Of a stretch of DNA of 64,000 nt, positions 39,077 to 50,416 are shown in pieces. The position numbers and the translations under genes are program-made. The DNA comes from Cobetia marina (GTDB lineage Bacteria > Pseudomonadota > Gammaproteobacteria > Pseudomonadales > Halomonadaceae): positions 496,001-560,000 of the forward strand of contig NZ_CP017114.1 in assembly GCF_001720485.1 (NCBI RefSeq). The letters run 5' to 3'. The notes below the pieces were generated by a model. The model made no database searches, was not told the origin of the DNA, and saw nothing but the letters and a program-made list of their open reading frames with translations. Numbering within the stretch: position 1 is the first letter of the stretch; each line of letters starts with the position of its first letter.

Positions 39077-39114
39077 CGATGCCCCTCAAGAGTGCTTCTC
39101 AAGAGGGGCATCGT
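39077..39114. terminator. Hairpin terminator between the secreted protein gene and tesB
   Basis: ACGATGCCCCTC and GAGGGGCATCGT (39077-39088 and 39103-39114) form a 12-bp stem; the loop contains a further AGA/TCT. It is symmetrical and lies between convergent genes. The T-run is short. Confidence 0.65.
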
Positions 39115-39129
39115 CGTTCCATCGATCGT

Positions 39130-39975
39130 TCAGGAGCGTTGGCGCAGGCGCGTCAGCCCTTCCTGAGCGCTTGACGCGACCAATTCGCCATGGCGATTGT
39201 AGAGGCTGCCGCGCGAGAAGCTGCGAGCACCGCCTGCCCATGGGCTATCCATCTCGTACAGCAACCAGTCGTTGACGCGAACATCCTGGTGGAACCAGAG
39301 TGAGTGATCCAGGCTGGCCATCTGCAGCTCCGGGGAGCCGAAGCGTACACCGTGTCCTCCCAGCGCAGTGGCCAGCAGGTTGAAGTCGGAGCTGTAGGTC
39401 AGGAGATAACGGTGCAGAGCATCATCTTCCGGCAGCTCGCCTGAAAGACGGAACCAGAGGCGCTGACGAGGTGGCGCTGATGACGCGCCCTCGCTTGTCG
39501 TATCCGGGGCCTTCATGCGCAGGAACTCGATGGGATGGCCCTCGTAACACTCGATGCGTGCCCCCTGTTCGATCAACTGCTCAGGGGATTCGATATCGGG
39601 CATGGCGAGCTGATGCGTGAAGCCCTCTTCCTTGCCATGGAAGGAGGCGCTGCAGAAGAAGATGGTCTTGCCGTTCTGGATGGCGCTGATGCGTCGGGTC
39701 GTGAAGCTGCCGCCATCACGTACGCCATCGACCTGGTAGACGACTGGCTTGTGAGCATCCCCCGGGCGAAGAAAGTAGCCATGCAGCGAATGCACCTTCC
39801 GTTCCGAGGGGACGGTGCGTGTCGCGGCGGACAACGCTTGGCCAAGTACCTGCCCCCCGAACAGTTGTGGAAAGCCGAGATCCTGGCTGTGACCCCGGAA
39901 GAGGTTCTCTTCCAGAGTTTCCAGCCCCAGCAAGGTGACGAGTGATTCAAGCGGTGTCGGTGAAGCGTCGGTCAT
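39130..39975 (-). CDS. tesB: Acyl-CoA thioesterase II
   Basis: Hydrolyses medium- and long-chain acyl-CoA to fatty acid and CoA; cytosolic double hot-dog fold. The 281-residue protein shows the N-terminal ENLFRGHSQDLGFPQLFGGQVLGQAL, the middle VHSLHGYFLRPGD and the C-terminal SLDHSLWFHQDVRVNDWLLYEMDSP with the catalytic Asp region. Length and motifs are typical. Transcribed alone, divergent from tadA. Confidence 0.95.
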   Translation of the reverse strand: MTDASPTPLESLVTLLGLETLEENLFRGHSQDLGFPQLFGGQVLGQALSAATRTVPSERKVHSLHGYFLRPGDAHKPVVYQVDGVRDGGSFTTRRISAIQNGKTIFFCSASFHGKEEGFTHQLAMPDIESPEQLIEQGARIECYEGHPIEFLRMKAPDTTSEGASSAPPRQRLWFRLSGELPEDDALHRYLLTYSSDFNLLATALGGHGVRFGSPELQMASLDHSLWFHQDVRVNDWLLYEMDSPWAGGARSFSRGSLYNRHGELVASSAQEGLTRLRQRS

Positions 39976-40018
39976 CGTCCCATCCTTCAGGAAAAAGAGT
40001 CACGGCAAGCGGCTTTGA

Positions 40019-40615
<597 letters not shown>

Positions 40616-40671
40616 CTCGGCGCTTGCCATGACCCTGCGATGAAGCCGGTGCTTCAAGGGAGCATGAGGCT

Positions 40672-42627
40672 TCAGGCGGCGACCTGGACCTGATTGCGCC
40701 CACTGGACTTGGCGCGATACAGCGCCTCATCCGCCGCCTGGAGCAGTGCTTCCAGTCGCAGAGGTGCTCTGGCCACGCAGGCCATGCCAACCGAGACGGT
40801 GACGACACTGTCCGTGGCAGGCTGGGGGAGACCTGCCGCCTGTACGGCACGACGCAGCTCTTCCGCGAGCGTCCGGCCGACAGCACGAGGGCATTCGGGG
40901 ATGCAGACGACGAATTCCTCGCCGCCGAAACGTGCCAGAATCCCTCCCGCTGCCTCGACAGGCGCTCGCGATACCGAGGCTATCTTCTGCAGATAGCGAT
41001 CGCCCTCGAGGTGCCCCAGCTTGTCGTTGATCGATTTGAAGAAATCGATGTCCAGTATCATCACCGTCAGTGGCATCTGGCCATTGAAGGTCTGCACCTG
41101 CTCGAGGAAATAACGGCGATTGGGGAGCTGGGTCAGCTCATCATGACGTGCCAGCCATTGTATCTCGTTCTGCAGTCGCTCTCGGCGCGTCATCTCTTCC
41201 TTCAGGGCATCGTTGGCTTGCTTGACGATGCCATGCTCCTGGGAGACGCGGCGGTACATGTAGACCACCAGGAAGAGCAGATACGAGAGCATGATGCCGG
41301 TCAGGAGCGTGACTTCTGGCAGGCGGCCACGGCTTGCTGCGAGGTAATGCTGCGTCGGCTGCAAGCCCAGCGTCAGGTCCGTGGCGGGAAGTTCGATGGG
41401 GATTCGATGCCCCCAGGGAGCAAGACGGCTTTCCGGGCCTACATGAATGTAGACATTGCTGCGTTCTGACAACGTGATGGCAAAGGCATCATTGCGGGCG
41501 GCATCCAGTGCCTGGTCCAGCAGCGGTGCCAGATCTACCACCATGGCGATGGCGCCGAGGATGTCGCCATCACGCGGATTGCGCACAGGCAGGTAGGACA
41601 CCATGCCCTTGCCGCCCTGCAGGAGATCGATGATGCCGGTGTGGCCTTCAATGCCCAGCTCCAGCGGATTGCGCAGGGGAGTATCTGGCTGGGCATCAAA
41701 TAGCCTCACGCCCAGCAGATCATGGTTGCCGCCCTTGTCGGGGAATACCAGAGTCACCACGCTGTCGGGATCAATGAAGGCGATATTCTGGAAGTAATTG
41801 AAATCATTGTAATAATTTCGTGCCAGACGTTGCCATTCACCCCGTGAAGGTGTCTGCCCCATCAGGCTCCAGAAGCCGGCGAAGCGCCGCATGGCATTGA
41901 GTTGATCATCGATCTCGCGTGAGAGCTGTGTCGCGATCTTGTCGCCCAGTACATAGGTCGCCTGGTTGATGCGGTTGTTCTCATCCTTGGTCTGCTGTTG
42001 CCACGCCAGAAGACAGACGAGCGTGATGGAGGCAGAGATGGCCAGGGGCAGCACGTTGCGTCGCCACATGCGAGTGAGCGCTGGCAGCAGATCTAGCCAT
42101 TGTGCAGCCAGAAGCAAGCCCAGGAAGGCAAGCAGCGTGGTTCGCTCCACCCCTACCAGCGGCATGCTGGCCACGGAGAGACTCGGGTCGGCGATGATGG
42201 CGAAGATCAGTATGAGAGTCGTCTGCGCCAGCTGTATCGTGGCGCCGAAGCCCAGGCGCATCCGCAAGAGAGAACAGCAGTTGAGCCCCAGGCATGCCAG
42301 CAGAATCAGAATCGGAGGGCGAATGTTGGCGACATGCCAGTCACCGGGCAGGGCGGTCAGCAACGCGCCCCAATGATCGACACCGACCCAGCTTTCCGGC
42401 AAGAGAAAGGTGCAGGTAAGCACCAGGTTGATGAGCAGGGACATGCCGAGAAACAGTGGACTGAGGAACAGGTTGCGCCAGTGCCACGCAGTCTGTCCTG
42501 CCGCCTGCAATGTCAGCATGATCAACAGCAGTGCATTGGCTTCGTGGCCGGCGCGAGGCCAGAGGCCCAGCAAGGCGACGCCGAAGGCAAGCAGGCCAAG
42601 CAACATCAAGATGAATCTGCGTGTCAT
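40672..42627 (-). CDS. Membrane diguanylate cyclase with periplasmic CHASE-type sensor
   Basis: Makes cyclic di-GMP from GTP. 651 residues. About seven hydrophobic segments occupy residues 5-215. An extracytoplasmic sensor of about 215 residues follows (IATQLSREIDDQLNAMRRFAGFWSLM ... FIDPDSVVTLVFP ... VRLFD), which looks like a CHASE domain. The last membrane segment is at about 430-455 (LLTGIMLSYLLFLVVYMY), followed by a short coiled linker and a GGDEF domain with an active GGEEF (LARFGGEEFVVCIPE) and ARHDELTQLPNRR. No RxxD inhibitory site is visible before GGEEF. It lies downstream of mltF on the same strand, with a 97-bp gap. Confidence 0.93.
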   Translation of the reverse strand: MTRRFILMLLGLLAFGVALLGLWPRAGHEANALLLIMLTLQAAGQTAWHWRNLFLSPLFLGMSLLINLVLTCTFLLPESWVGVDHWGALLTALPGDWHVANIRPPILILLACLGLNCCSLLRMRLGFGATIQLAQTTLILIFAIIADPSLSVASMPLVGVERTTLLAFLGLLLAAQWLDLLPALTRMWRRNVLPLAISASITLVCLLAWQQQTKDENNRINQATYVLGDKIATQLSREIDDQLNAMRRFAGFWSLMGQTPSRGEWQRLARNYYNDFNYFQNIAFIDPDSVVTLVFPDKGGNHDLLGVRLFDAQPDTPLRNPLELGIEGHTGIIDLLQGGKGMVSYLPVRNPRDGDILGAIAMVVDLAPLLDQALDAARNDAFAITLSERSNVYIHVGPESRLAPWGHRIPIELPATDLTLGLQPTQHYLAASRGRLPEVTLLTGIMLSYLLFLVVYMYRRVSQEHGIVKQANDALKEEMTRRERLQNEIQWLARHDELTQLPNRRYFLEQVQTFNGQMPLTVMILDIDFFKSINDKLGHLEGDRYLQKIASVSRAPVEAAGGILARFGGEEFVVCIPECPRAVGRTLAEELRRAVQAAGLPQPATDSVVTVSVGMACVARAPLRLEALLQAADEALYRAKSSGRNQVQVAA

Positions 42628-42724
42628 TCCCTGTCCTTAGAAGCTCCTGATGCACCACGCCCCGTGCGCGCTTTTCTCGCCTGTCACGAGTCGCCGACAG
42701 GTTTCCCACTACCTTGTTCATGGA

Positions 42725-44218
42725 TCACAGGATCGGGGGGACGGTATCGAAGGGATTGTTGTCCCCTTCATCATCGGTTATCTGGCGCTCATTCAGCTGA
42801 TAGAACTGCTGCTGACTGCGGTAAACATAGTTGAGTATTTCATAATACCGCCGGATGTTGCGTACATAGATGACAGGCTCACCACCGCGGGCATAGCCAT
42901 AACGTACCTGTTGATACCATTGGCGTTTCTGCAGCAGAGGCAGCGCCTCGCGCACATCCTTCCAGTGGTCGGGGTTGCCACCCTTCATGCGCACGATGCG
43001 CCTGGCATCCAGCAGGTGCCCGAGACCGACATTGTAGGCTGCCAATGTCATCCAGGTCCGGTCCGGCTCCTGAATTCCTTCGGGAAGACGTCCCTTTATA
43101 CTCACAAGATAGCGTGACCCGCCATCGATACTCTGGACGGGGTCCAAACGATTGGCCACGTTCATCTCGCGGGCGGTGGCGTTGGTCAGCATCATCAGCC
43201 CACGTACCCCGGTAGGTGACGTCGCTTTCGGTTGCCAATGGGATTCCTGGTACCCCACCGCCGCCAGCAGTTTCCAATCGATGCCGGTATCGCGAGCGGC
43301 TTGCTTGAAGGTATCGATGTAGCGCGGGAGCCGCTCTCGTGCCTGGCGGATGAAGGTACGCGCGCCCACATATTCCAGATAGTCATCATGCCCGAAGTAC
43401 TGGTCGACCAGCTGGTCCAGGGTGCCGTCCTCGCTGCGTGTCTCGAGAAAATCGTTGGCAGCGCTCAGCAAGGAGATATCTCCTTGCGCCGGGAAGGCCC
43501 AGGCCAGAGTCAATGGGTCCCCCACGGTGAAACCGTTCTCCACATTGGGGAAGAACAGCCGATTGAGCTTGAACTGGTGGGCGTAGACGACCGCCACGTC
43601 CAGGCTGTCTTCCTCGATGCGCTGCAGGAGGTCGGCCACCTCGAGTTCGCCGGTTTCCTTCCAGCTGAGCTCGGGAAGCTGCTGTTGAAGCTCATGCAGA
43701 ATCAGGCTGGTACCGGCTCCCTTGATGACGCCGATCCGCTTGCCGACCAGATCTTCAAGCTCTCTGGGCGGCTGCATTCCGCGTCGATAGACCACCATCG
43801 CCTGCAGTTCGAGAATCGGGCGAGTGAAGCGCAGCCCCTGCTCTGACAGGTCAAGAGGGAGGGTGGCGGCGGCAAAATCGGCCTGATCATCACGCACGCT
43901 TCGGGTGAGGGATTCGATATTGTGTTCTGCATCCATCGACAGGCTGACGCCGAGGTAGTCGGCAAAGTCTCGCGCCAGCTCATACTCGAAACCGGTGGGG
44001 CCCTGACGGCCACGGTAGTAGGTGGTCGGGCTGTTGCGAGTCACCACCTGAAGGAAGTCGCGCGTGCGAACATCGTCAAGCCGGGAGGGCGGGGCGATCA
44101 GGGTCTTTTCCGGCAACAGCAGGGCCAGCGCCATCACCACGAGCGCAAGCCACCGGCGCGAATGGCGCAGCAGTGCTTGCAGGGGCGTGATGAGGGAGGA
44201 AAGCGAGGTCTTGAGCAT
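42725..44218 (-). CDS. mltF: Membrane-bound lytic murein transglycosylase F
   Basis: Cleaves peptidoglycan glycan strands between MurNAc and GlcNAc. 497 residues: an N-terminal hydrophobic signal or anchor (about 20-40, [15 protein letters not shown]) and a periplasmic binding-protein-like domain (about 50-280). The SLT catalytic domain has the Glu in [25 protein letters not shown] and later [14 protein letters not shown]. No lipobox cysteine is visible, so anchoring is probably by the N-terminal helix. Divergent from purL; mltF next to purL is the common gammaproteobacterial order. Confidence 0.94.
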
Positions 44219-44298
44219 GCGTCAGCATCATTCACGGCAGGGGTTTCACCATACCGACAGCGCTTCACACTGTCATCCAACGCATGTGACTGTCGGGC

Positions 44299-44327
44299 TT
44301 CGTTCACGGGCGGCTTTCACGTATGAT
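44299..44327 (+). promoter_or_regulatory. Candidate promoter of purL
   Basis: A good -10 TATGAT (44322-44327) with 17 bp to a poor -35 TTCGTT (44299-44304), about 65 bp before the start. No PurR box is recognised. Confidence 0.4.
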
Positions 44328-44390
44328 ATGCGCTTGCTGCCGCCGCTCGGCGGTTGTCCGTTCACGCTGCTTCAGAGGCTTTCCCTGACC

Positions 44391-47300
44391 ATGCTCGAAC
44401 TGCGAGGCGCGCCTGCCCTTTCCGCCTTCCGTCACTCCCGTCTACTGGCTGCATTGCGCGAGCTGGTGCCGGAGGTGGAATCCCTTCATGCCGAGTACCT
44501 GCATCTGGCCGAGGTCGATGGTGAACTGAGCAGTACCGACCGGACCACGCTCGAGCGTCTGCTGGACTACGGCCCCAGTCGCGACGAGAGCTCTCCCGAA
44601 GGTCATCTCTTCCTCGTCGTTCCCCGCCTCGGCACGCTGTCGCCCTGGTCTTCCAAGGCCACCGACATCGCTGCCAACTGTGGTCTCCCGCAAGTCCGCC
44701 GCCTCGAACGTGGCATCGCCTATCGCATCAAGCTCGACGCCCCTCTGAGCGAAGAACTCTTCGCCACGCTGTCTTCCCGCCTGCACGACCGCATGACCGA
44801 AACGGTGCTGACGCGTACTCAGGACGCGGCGCGCCTCTTCCAGCATCAGGCCCCGGCAAAGCTTGCTCATGTCGACATCCTCGGCGGTGGTCGTGACGCA
44901 CTGGTGCAGGCCAATGGCTCTCTGGGCCTGGCACTGGCGGATGACGAGATCGATTATCTGGTCGAGTCCTTCAAGACTCTGGGCCGCAATCCTGCCGACA
45001 TCGAACTGATGATGTTCGCCCAGGCGAACTCCGAGCATTGCCGCCACAAGATCTTCAATGCGGACTGGACCATCGACGGCGAAGCGCAGTCGCACTCGCT
45101 GTTCAAGATGATCAAGAACACCTACCAGCATCATCCGGATGGCGTGCTGTCCGCCTACAGTGACAATGCCGCCGTCATGGCAGGCCCGACCGCCGGGCGT
45201 TACTTCCCGACAGGCGAAGGTCACATCTATACCTACCATCAGGAACCGATCAACATCCTGATGAAGGTCGAGACTCACAACCACCCGACCGCCATCGCCC
45301 CCTATCCGGGCGCCGCGACCGGTGCCGGTGGCGAGATTCGTGATGAAGGCGCGACCGGTGTCGGCTCCAAGCCGAAAGCGGGTCTGACCGGCTTCAGCGT
45401 CTCCAACCTGCGTATCCCGGGCTTCGAACAGCCGTGGGAGCACGACTACGGCAAGCCGGAGCGCATCAAGACCGCCTACGACATCATGCTCGAAGGTCCG
45501 ATCGGTGGCGCTGCCTTCAACAACGAATTCGGCCGCCCCAACCTCAACGGCTACTTCCGTACCTATGAGCAGGATGCCTTCGGCGCCGGTGGCATCGAGC
45601 GTCGCGGCTATCACAAGCCGATCATGCTGGCGGGCGGCTACGGCAACATCCGCAGCCAGCACGTCGAGAAGGGCGACATTCCGGTCGGTGCCAAGCTGAT
45701 CGTGATGGGTGGCCCGGCGATGCTGATCGGTCTGGGTGGCGGTGCCGCCTCTTCCATGGCCTCCGGCAGCTCCAGCGAAGACCTCGACTTCGCCTCCGTG
45801 CAGCGTGACAACGCCGAGATGGAGCGTCGCGTGCAGGAAGTCATCGATCGCTGCTGGGCGCTGGATGACAAGAACCCGATCTGCTTCATCCACGATGTCG
45901 GCGCGGGCGGTCTGTCCAACGCACTGCCGGAGCTGGTCAAGGATGGCGGTCGCGGTGGTCTGTTCGATCTGCGCGCCGTGCCGAGCGCCGAATCCGGCAT
46001 GAGCCCGCTGGAAATCTGGTGCAACGAATCCCAGGAGCGCTACGTGCTGGCGGTGGCGCCGGAGAATCTGGCCACCTTCGAAGCGCTGTGCGAGCGTGAG
46101 CGCTGCCTCTACGCCGTGGTCGGGGAAGCACTGGAAGAGCACGAGCTGATCGTCAAGGACGGTCACTTCGATACGCGTCCGGTCGACCTGCCGATGGACG
46201 TGCTGTTCGGCAAGCCGCCCAAGATGTCACGCAGCTTCGAGCGTCAGGCGCTGGAACTGCCGGCACTGGCACTGGACAACCTCGACCCGCGTGAAGCGAT
46301 GACCCGTGTGCTGCAGCTGCCCACCGTCGCCTCCAAGAAATTCCTGATCACCATCGGTGACCGCTCGATCACCGGCATGGTCGCGCGTGACCAGATGGTC
46401 GGTCCGTGGCAGGTACCGGTGGCGGATTGCGCCGTCACCACCAGCTCCCTCGACAGCCACGTCGGTGAAGCGATGGCGATGGGCGAGCGCACGCCGGTCG
46501 CGCTGATCTCGCCGGCCGCCTCCGCGCGTCTGGCCGTGGCCGAGGTGATCACCAACCTCGCTGCCGCGCCGATCGCCAAGCTGTCTGACATCAAGCTCTC
46601 CGCCAACTGGATGAGCGCTGCCGATCACACCGGCGAGAATCAGGCGCTGTTTGATGCCGTCCACGCCGTCGGCATGGAACTGTGCCCGGCGCTGGATCTG
46701 ACCATTCCGGTCGGCAAGGACTCGATGTCCATGCGTACCGCCTGGCAGGACGAGAACGGCGAAGACAAGTCGATCACCGCGCCGCTGTCGCTGGTGATGA
46801 CAGGCTTCGCGCCGGTCACCGACGCCATGCGTACCCTCACGCCGCAGCTGCGTCGCACGCTGAATGGCGAGGCCGTGGAGACGGACCTGATCCTGATCGA
46901 TCTCGGCCATGGCGCTCACCGTCTCGGTGGCTCCGCGCTGGCGCAGGTCTATGGACAGGTCGGCAATGACGCGCCGGATCTTGCCAAGCCGGAAGACCTC
47001 AAGCACTTCTTCGAGGCCATCCAGCGCTTCAATGTCGAAGGCAAGCTGCTGGCCTATCACGACCGCAGCGACGGTGGCCTGTTGACCACCCTGATGGAAA
47101 TGTCCTTCGCGGGGCGTGTCGGTCTCGACATCTCCCTCGACTGGACCGCCGCCGAGCCGGGTCAGGCCACCGGCGCGCTGTTCGCGGAAGAGCTGGGTGC
47201 CGTGGTGCAGGTGCGTCGCGAGCACACCGAGTCCATTCTCGCCGAGCTCAAGGCCGTGGGTCTCGAGCACAGTGGCGTGATCGCCACGCCGCGTCATGAT

Positions 47301-48305
47301 GAGCAGATCAACATCACGCTGCTGGGCCAGAACCTGCTCTCCACCACGCGTGCCAGTGCCGAGCGTCTGTGGGCCGAGACCAGCTATCGCATGCAGGCCG
47401 CGCGTGACAACGCCGATTGTGCCAAGAGCGAATTCGAGTCCATCAACGACGTGCGTGATCCGGGCCTCTCCGTCCAGGCCACCTTCGACGTCAACGAGGA
47501 CATCGCGGCGCCGTACCTGAACACCGGTGCACGTCCGCGCATGGCGATCCTGCGTGAGCAGGGCGTCAATGGTCAGCTCGAGATGGCGGCAAGCTTCGAC
47601 CGCGCCGGCTTCGAGGCGGTGGACGTCCACATGAGCGACATCCTTGAAGGACGTGTCGATCTGGACACCATGCGGGGTCTGGTCGCCTGTGGCGGCTTCT
47701 CCTACGGTGACGTGCTGGGCGCCGGCGGCGGCTGGGCCAAGTCGGTGCTGTTCAATGCGCGTGCGCGTGAACAGTTCGAGCGCTTCTTCCAGCGTGACGA
47801 CAGCTTCGCGCTGGGCGTCTGCAACGGTTGCCAGATGCTCTCCCAGCTCAAGGAGCTGATCCCGGGGGCCGAGGCCTGGCCGCGCTTCGTGCGCAACGAG
47901 TCCGAGCAGTTCGAGGCGCGTGTCGCGATGGTCGAGGTCGAGAAGAGTGCCTCGCTGTTCCTCGATGGCATGGAAGGCTCGCGCCTGCCGATCGCCATCG
48001 CGCATGGTGAAGGGCGTGCCGAGTTCCGCGACAGCGCTCACCTGCGCAAGATGCAGAGCAGCGGCCAGGTGGCACTGCGCTACGTCGACAACTACGGCCA
48101 GACCACCACGCGTTATCCGGCCAACCCGAACGGCTCGCCGTCCGGTATCACCGGTCTCACCACCAACGACGGGCGCGTCACCATCATGATGCCGCACCCG
48201 GAGCGTGTGGCGCGCGCCGTCACCAACTCCTGGCGTCCGGATGACTGGGAGCAGGATGGCGCCTGGTTGCGCATGTTCCGCAATGCACGTCGTTGGGTCG
48301 ATTGA
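44391..48305 (+). CDS. purL: Phosphoribosylformylglycinamidine synthase
   Basis: Large single-chain FGAM synthetase of purine synthesis, converting FGAR and glutamine to FGAM with ATP. 1304 residues, the usual length of the proteobacterial fused form: N-terminal PurS-like domain, two AIRS-type ATPase halves ([56 protein letters not shown]) and a C-terminal class I glutaminase ([14 protein letters not shown], catalytic Cys in [18 protein letters not shown]). ATG 44391 starts [14 protein letters not shown], the family start; the frame open upstream to 44064 runs into mltF. A terminator follows. Confidence 0.97.
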   Translation: MLELRGAPALSAFRHSRLLAALRELVPEVESLHAEYLHLAEVDGELSSTDRTTLERLLDYGPSRDESSPEGHLFLVVPRLGTLSPWSSKATDIAANCGLPQVRRLERGIAYRIKLDAPLSEELFATLSSRLHDRMTETVLTRTQDAARLFQHQAPAKLAHVDILGGGRDALVQANGSLGLALADDEIDYLVESFKTLGRNPADIELMMFAQANSEHCRHKIFNADWTIDGEAQSHSLFKMIKNTYQHHPDGVLSAYSDNAAVMAGPTAGRYFPTGEGHIYTYHQEPINILMKVETHNHPTAIAPYPGAATGAGGEIRDEGATGVGSKPKAGLTGFSVSNLRIPGFEQPWEHDYGKPERIKTAYDIMLEGPIGGAAFNNEFGRPNLNGYFRTYEQDAFGAGGIERRGYHKPIMLAGGYGNIRSQHVEKGDIPVGAKLIVMGGPAMLIGLGGGAASSMASGSSSEDLDFASVQRDNAEMERRVQEVIDRCWALDDKNPICFIHDVGAGGLSNALPELVKDGGRGGLFDLRAVPSAESGMSPLEIWCNESQERYVLAVAPENLATFEALCERERCLYAVVGEALEEHELIVKDGHFDTRPVDLPMDVLFGKPPKMSRSFERQALELPALALDNLDPREAMTRVLQLPTVASKKFLITIGDRSITGMVARDQMVGPWQVPVADCAVTTSSLDSHVGEAMAMGERTPVALISPAASARLAVAEVITNLAAAPIAKLSDIKLSANWMSAADHTGENQALFDAVHAVGMELCPALDLTIPVGKDSMSMRTAWQDENGEDKSITAPLSLVMTGFAPVTDAMRTLTPQLRRTLNGEAVETDLILIDLGHGAHRLGGSALAQVYGQVGNDAPDLAKPEDLKHFFEAIQRFNVEGKLLAYHDRSDGGLLTTLMEMSFAGRVGLDISLDWTAAEPGQATGALFAEELGAVVQVRREHTESILAELKAVGLEHSGVIATPRHDEQINITLLGQNLLSTTRASAERLWAETSYRMQAARDNADCAKSEFESINDVRDPGLSVQATFDVNEDIAAPYLNTGARPRMAILREQGVNGQLEMAASFDRAGFEAVDVHMSDILEGRVDLDTMRGLVACGGFSYGDVLGAGGGWAKSVLFNARAREQFERFFQRDDSFALGVCNGCQMLSQLKELIPGAEAWPRFVRNESEQFEARVAMVEVEKSASLFLDGMEGSRLPIAIAHGEGRAEFRDSAHLRKMQSSGQVALRYVDNYGQTTTRYPANPNGSPSGITGLTTNDGRVTIMMPHPERVARAVTNSWRPDDWEQDGAWLRMFRNARRWVD

Positions 48306-48347
48306 TCCCGCGAGAGCGCGCAATGCACAGGTGATGATTGCCTGACC

Positions 48348-48385
48348 GACGCCCCCATGGTGAACGCCATGGGGGCGTCTTGCGT
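48348..48385 (+). terminator. Rho-independent terminator of purL
   Basis: GACGCCCCCATGG (48348-48360) pairs perfectly with 48367-48379 across a six-base loop, then TTGCGTT. Confidence 0.8.
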
Positions 48386-48544
48386 TCTGACTGACGCGCG
48401 AGCCGATTGGCTGGCGGCATCTGGCTCCCTCAACGTGGCGTTCCACGTCGGGAGCTGGGTGTCGGACGCCGGGTGGCTTAAGGTGGGGGATGCCTCGAGG
48501 TCTGGGGCACGAATCCCTGCCTGACACATTACAAGGATGTCGTG

Positions 48545-50191
48545 ATGAAGCTGAAATGGTCGCTGTTGCCGCGTTATTCCGTCTTTCTGCTCTGTGTGCT
48601 GGGGGCTCTCGTCTGTCTGCTTCTGACGATGCAGACCCCCTGGGTGTGGCCGCTGGCCGTGATCTTTCTGCTGTTGGTCGCCGTCGGCATCAACGACATG
48701 CGGCAGTCGGATTACGCCGTGCGGCGCAACTACCCGGTGATCGGCAACATGCGCTATCTGTTCAAGGCGCTGCGTCCGGAGATGCGTCAGTACCTGTTCG
48801 AGTCGGATACCGACCAGCTACCGTTCTCCCACAAGCAACGTGAGCTGGTCTATGCCCGCGGACGCCAGCGCAATTCCTCGCAGCCCTTCGGTACCTTGCT
48901 GGATGTCTACTCCGACAGTTACGAATTCATCGGACACTCGATGCAGACCTCCGAAGTGCCTGACTTTCGTGACTTCCGTCTGACGATCGGCAATACGCAG
49001 TGTGCGCAGCCCTACAGTGCCTCGCTGTTCAACATCTCGGCGATGAGTTTCGGTTCGCTGAGTGGCAATGCCATCCGTGCGCTCAACAAGGGCGCGATGC
49101 TGGGAGGATTCGCGCACGATACCGGCGAGGGCAGCATCAGCCCCTACCATCGGGAATTCGCCGGCGATCTGATCTGGGAGCTGGGCAGTGGCTATTTCGG
49201 CTGCCGCACCGCGAAGGGGGACTTCGATGCCGAGAAGTTCGCCCGTCAGGCGGCCAGCGAGCAAGTGAAGATGATCGAGATCAAGCTGAGCCAGGGAGCC
49301 AAGCCGGGGCATGGCGGTGTGCTGCCAGCCAGCAAGATCAGCCGCGAGATCGCCGAGACGCGTGACATTCCGATGGGCGAGGACTGCATCTCACCGGCCA
49401 GTCACAGCGCCTTCAGTACCCCTGTCGAGTTGCTGGAGTTCATCCAGCGGCTGAGAGAGCTGTCCGGCGGCAAGCCGGTCGGGTTCAAGATGTGTCTGGG
49501 CCAGCCCTGGGAGTTCATGGCCATCGTCAAGGCAATGCGCGAAACGGGAATCGTGCCGGACTTCATCGTGGTGGATGGCAGCGAGGGCGGCACCGGAGCC
49601 GCGCCGACGGAATTCACCGATCACCTCGGGACACCGCTGCGCGAAGGGCTGCTGTTCGTCCACAACACCCTGGTGGGCGCGGGGCTGCGTGATGACGTGC
49701 GCATCGGCGCCAGTGGCAAGATCATCAGTGCCTTCGATATCGCCTGCGTGCTGGCCTTGGGGGCGGATTGGGTCAATGCCGCGCGCGGTTACATGTTCGC
49801 CCTGGGCTGCATCCAGTCGCTGAGCTGTCATACCAACAAGTGTCCGACGGGCATCGCCACCCAGGATGATTTGCGACAGAAGTCGCTGGTGGTGGAAGAC
49901 AAGGCCGAGCAGGTCCGGCACTTCCATCACAACACCCTGCATGCGCTGGCGGAAATCATCGCGGCCTCGGGGCTCTCGACGCCGTGGCAGATCACTCCGG
50001 ACCATCTCGTGCATCGCGTGTCGGAGAATGAGGTGCGTCTGTTCTCGCACCTGCACCCCTTCCTGACGCCCGGCGCCTTGCTCAAGGAAGCGGACGATTT
50101 CCCCTTCTATCGCCGCGTGTGGGCGATGGCTCAGGCGGACAGCTTCCAGTCACGCTCGCTGGCAGACGTCTCGGGTGCCAAGCGCGAATAG
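48545..50191 (+). CDS. FMN-binding glutamate-synthase-family protein
   Basis: 548 residues. Two N-terminal membrane segments (about 10-50) precede a glutamate-synthase central FMN domain: FNISAMSFGSLSGNAIRALNKGA, GEGSISPYHR, KLSQGAKPGHGGVLPASKI, VDGSEGGTGAAPTEF, and an Fe-S-like cysteine cluster CIQSLSCHTNKCPTGIATQ. It lacks the glutaminase domain of GltB, so it cannot by itself be a normal GOGAT. Such stand-alone proteins are widespread and their reaction is unsettled. ATG 48545 has AAGGA seven bases upstream; a GTG three bases earlier is possible. Single gene after the purL terminator. Confidence 0.85.
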   Translation: MKLKWSLLPRYSVFLLCVLGALVCLLLTMQTPWVWPLAVIFLLLVAVGINDMRQSDYAVRRNYPVIGNMRYLFKALRPEMRQYLFESDTDQLPFSHKQRELVYARGRQRNSSQPFGTLLDVYSDSYEFIGHSMQTSEVPDFRDFRLTIGNTQCAQPYSASLFNISAMSFGSLSGNAIRALNKGAMLGGFAHDTGEGSISPYHREFAGDLIWELGSGYFGCRTAKGDFDAEKFARQAASEQVKMIEIKLSQGAKPGHGGVLPASKISREIAETRDIPMGEDCISPASHSAFSTPVELLEFIQRLRELSGGKPVGFKMCLGQPWEFMAIVKAMRETGIVPDFIVVDGSEGGTGAAPTEFTDHLGTPLREGLLFVHNTLVGAGLRDDVRIGASGKIISAFDIACVLALGADWVNAARGYMFALGCIQSLSCHTNKCPTGIATQDDLRQKSLVVEDKAEQVRHFHHNTLHALAEIIAASGLSTPWQITPDHLVHRVSENEVRLFSHLHPFLTPGALLKEADDFPFYRRVWAMAQADSFQSRSLADVSGAKRE

Positions 50192-50416
50192 ACGTCATGC
50201 AAGAGGGTGCCTTGCGATGTCGATTGGCCGGGTGTGGCCCCTCTGCGACCAAACGACCGTTTCATGATGGCGTGCGGACAGCCACACTGGACCTCGAGAT
50301 TGCGCTATCTGTCATTTGCCTCGCAGATACCTGATGTCGACATGGGCATTGGCTGCCCGTCGTGTCTCGTGAGCAATCGCTGACCGCCGTTTCATTCGCC
50401 GTTCGAGGGAGCCGCC

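Noticed and set aside
46227..48527. Long open frame (766 codons) antisense to purL
   Set aside because: It mirrors purL codon bias in a high-GC genome and shows no recognisable domain; purL is certain.
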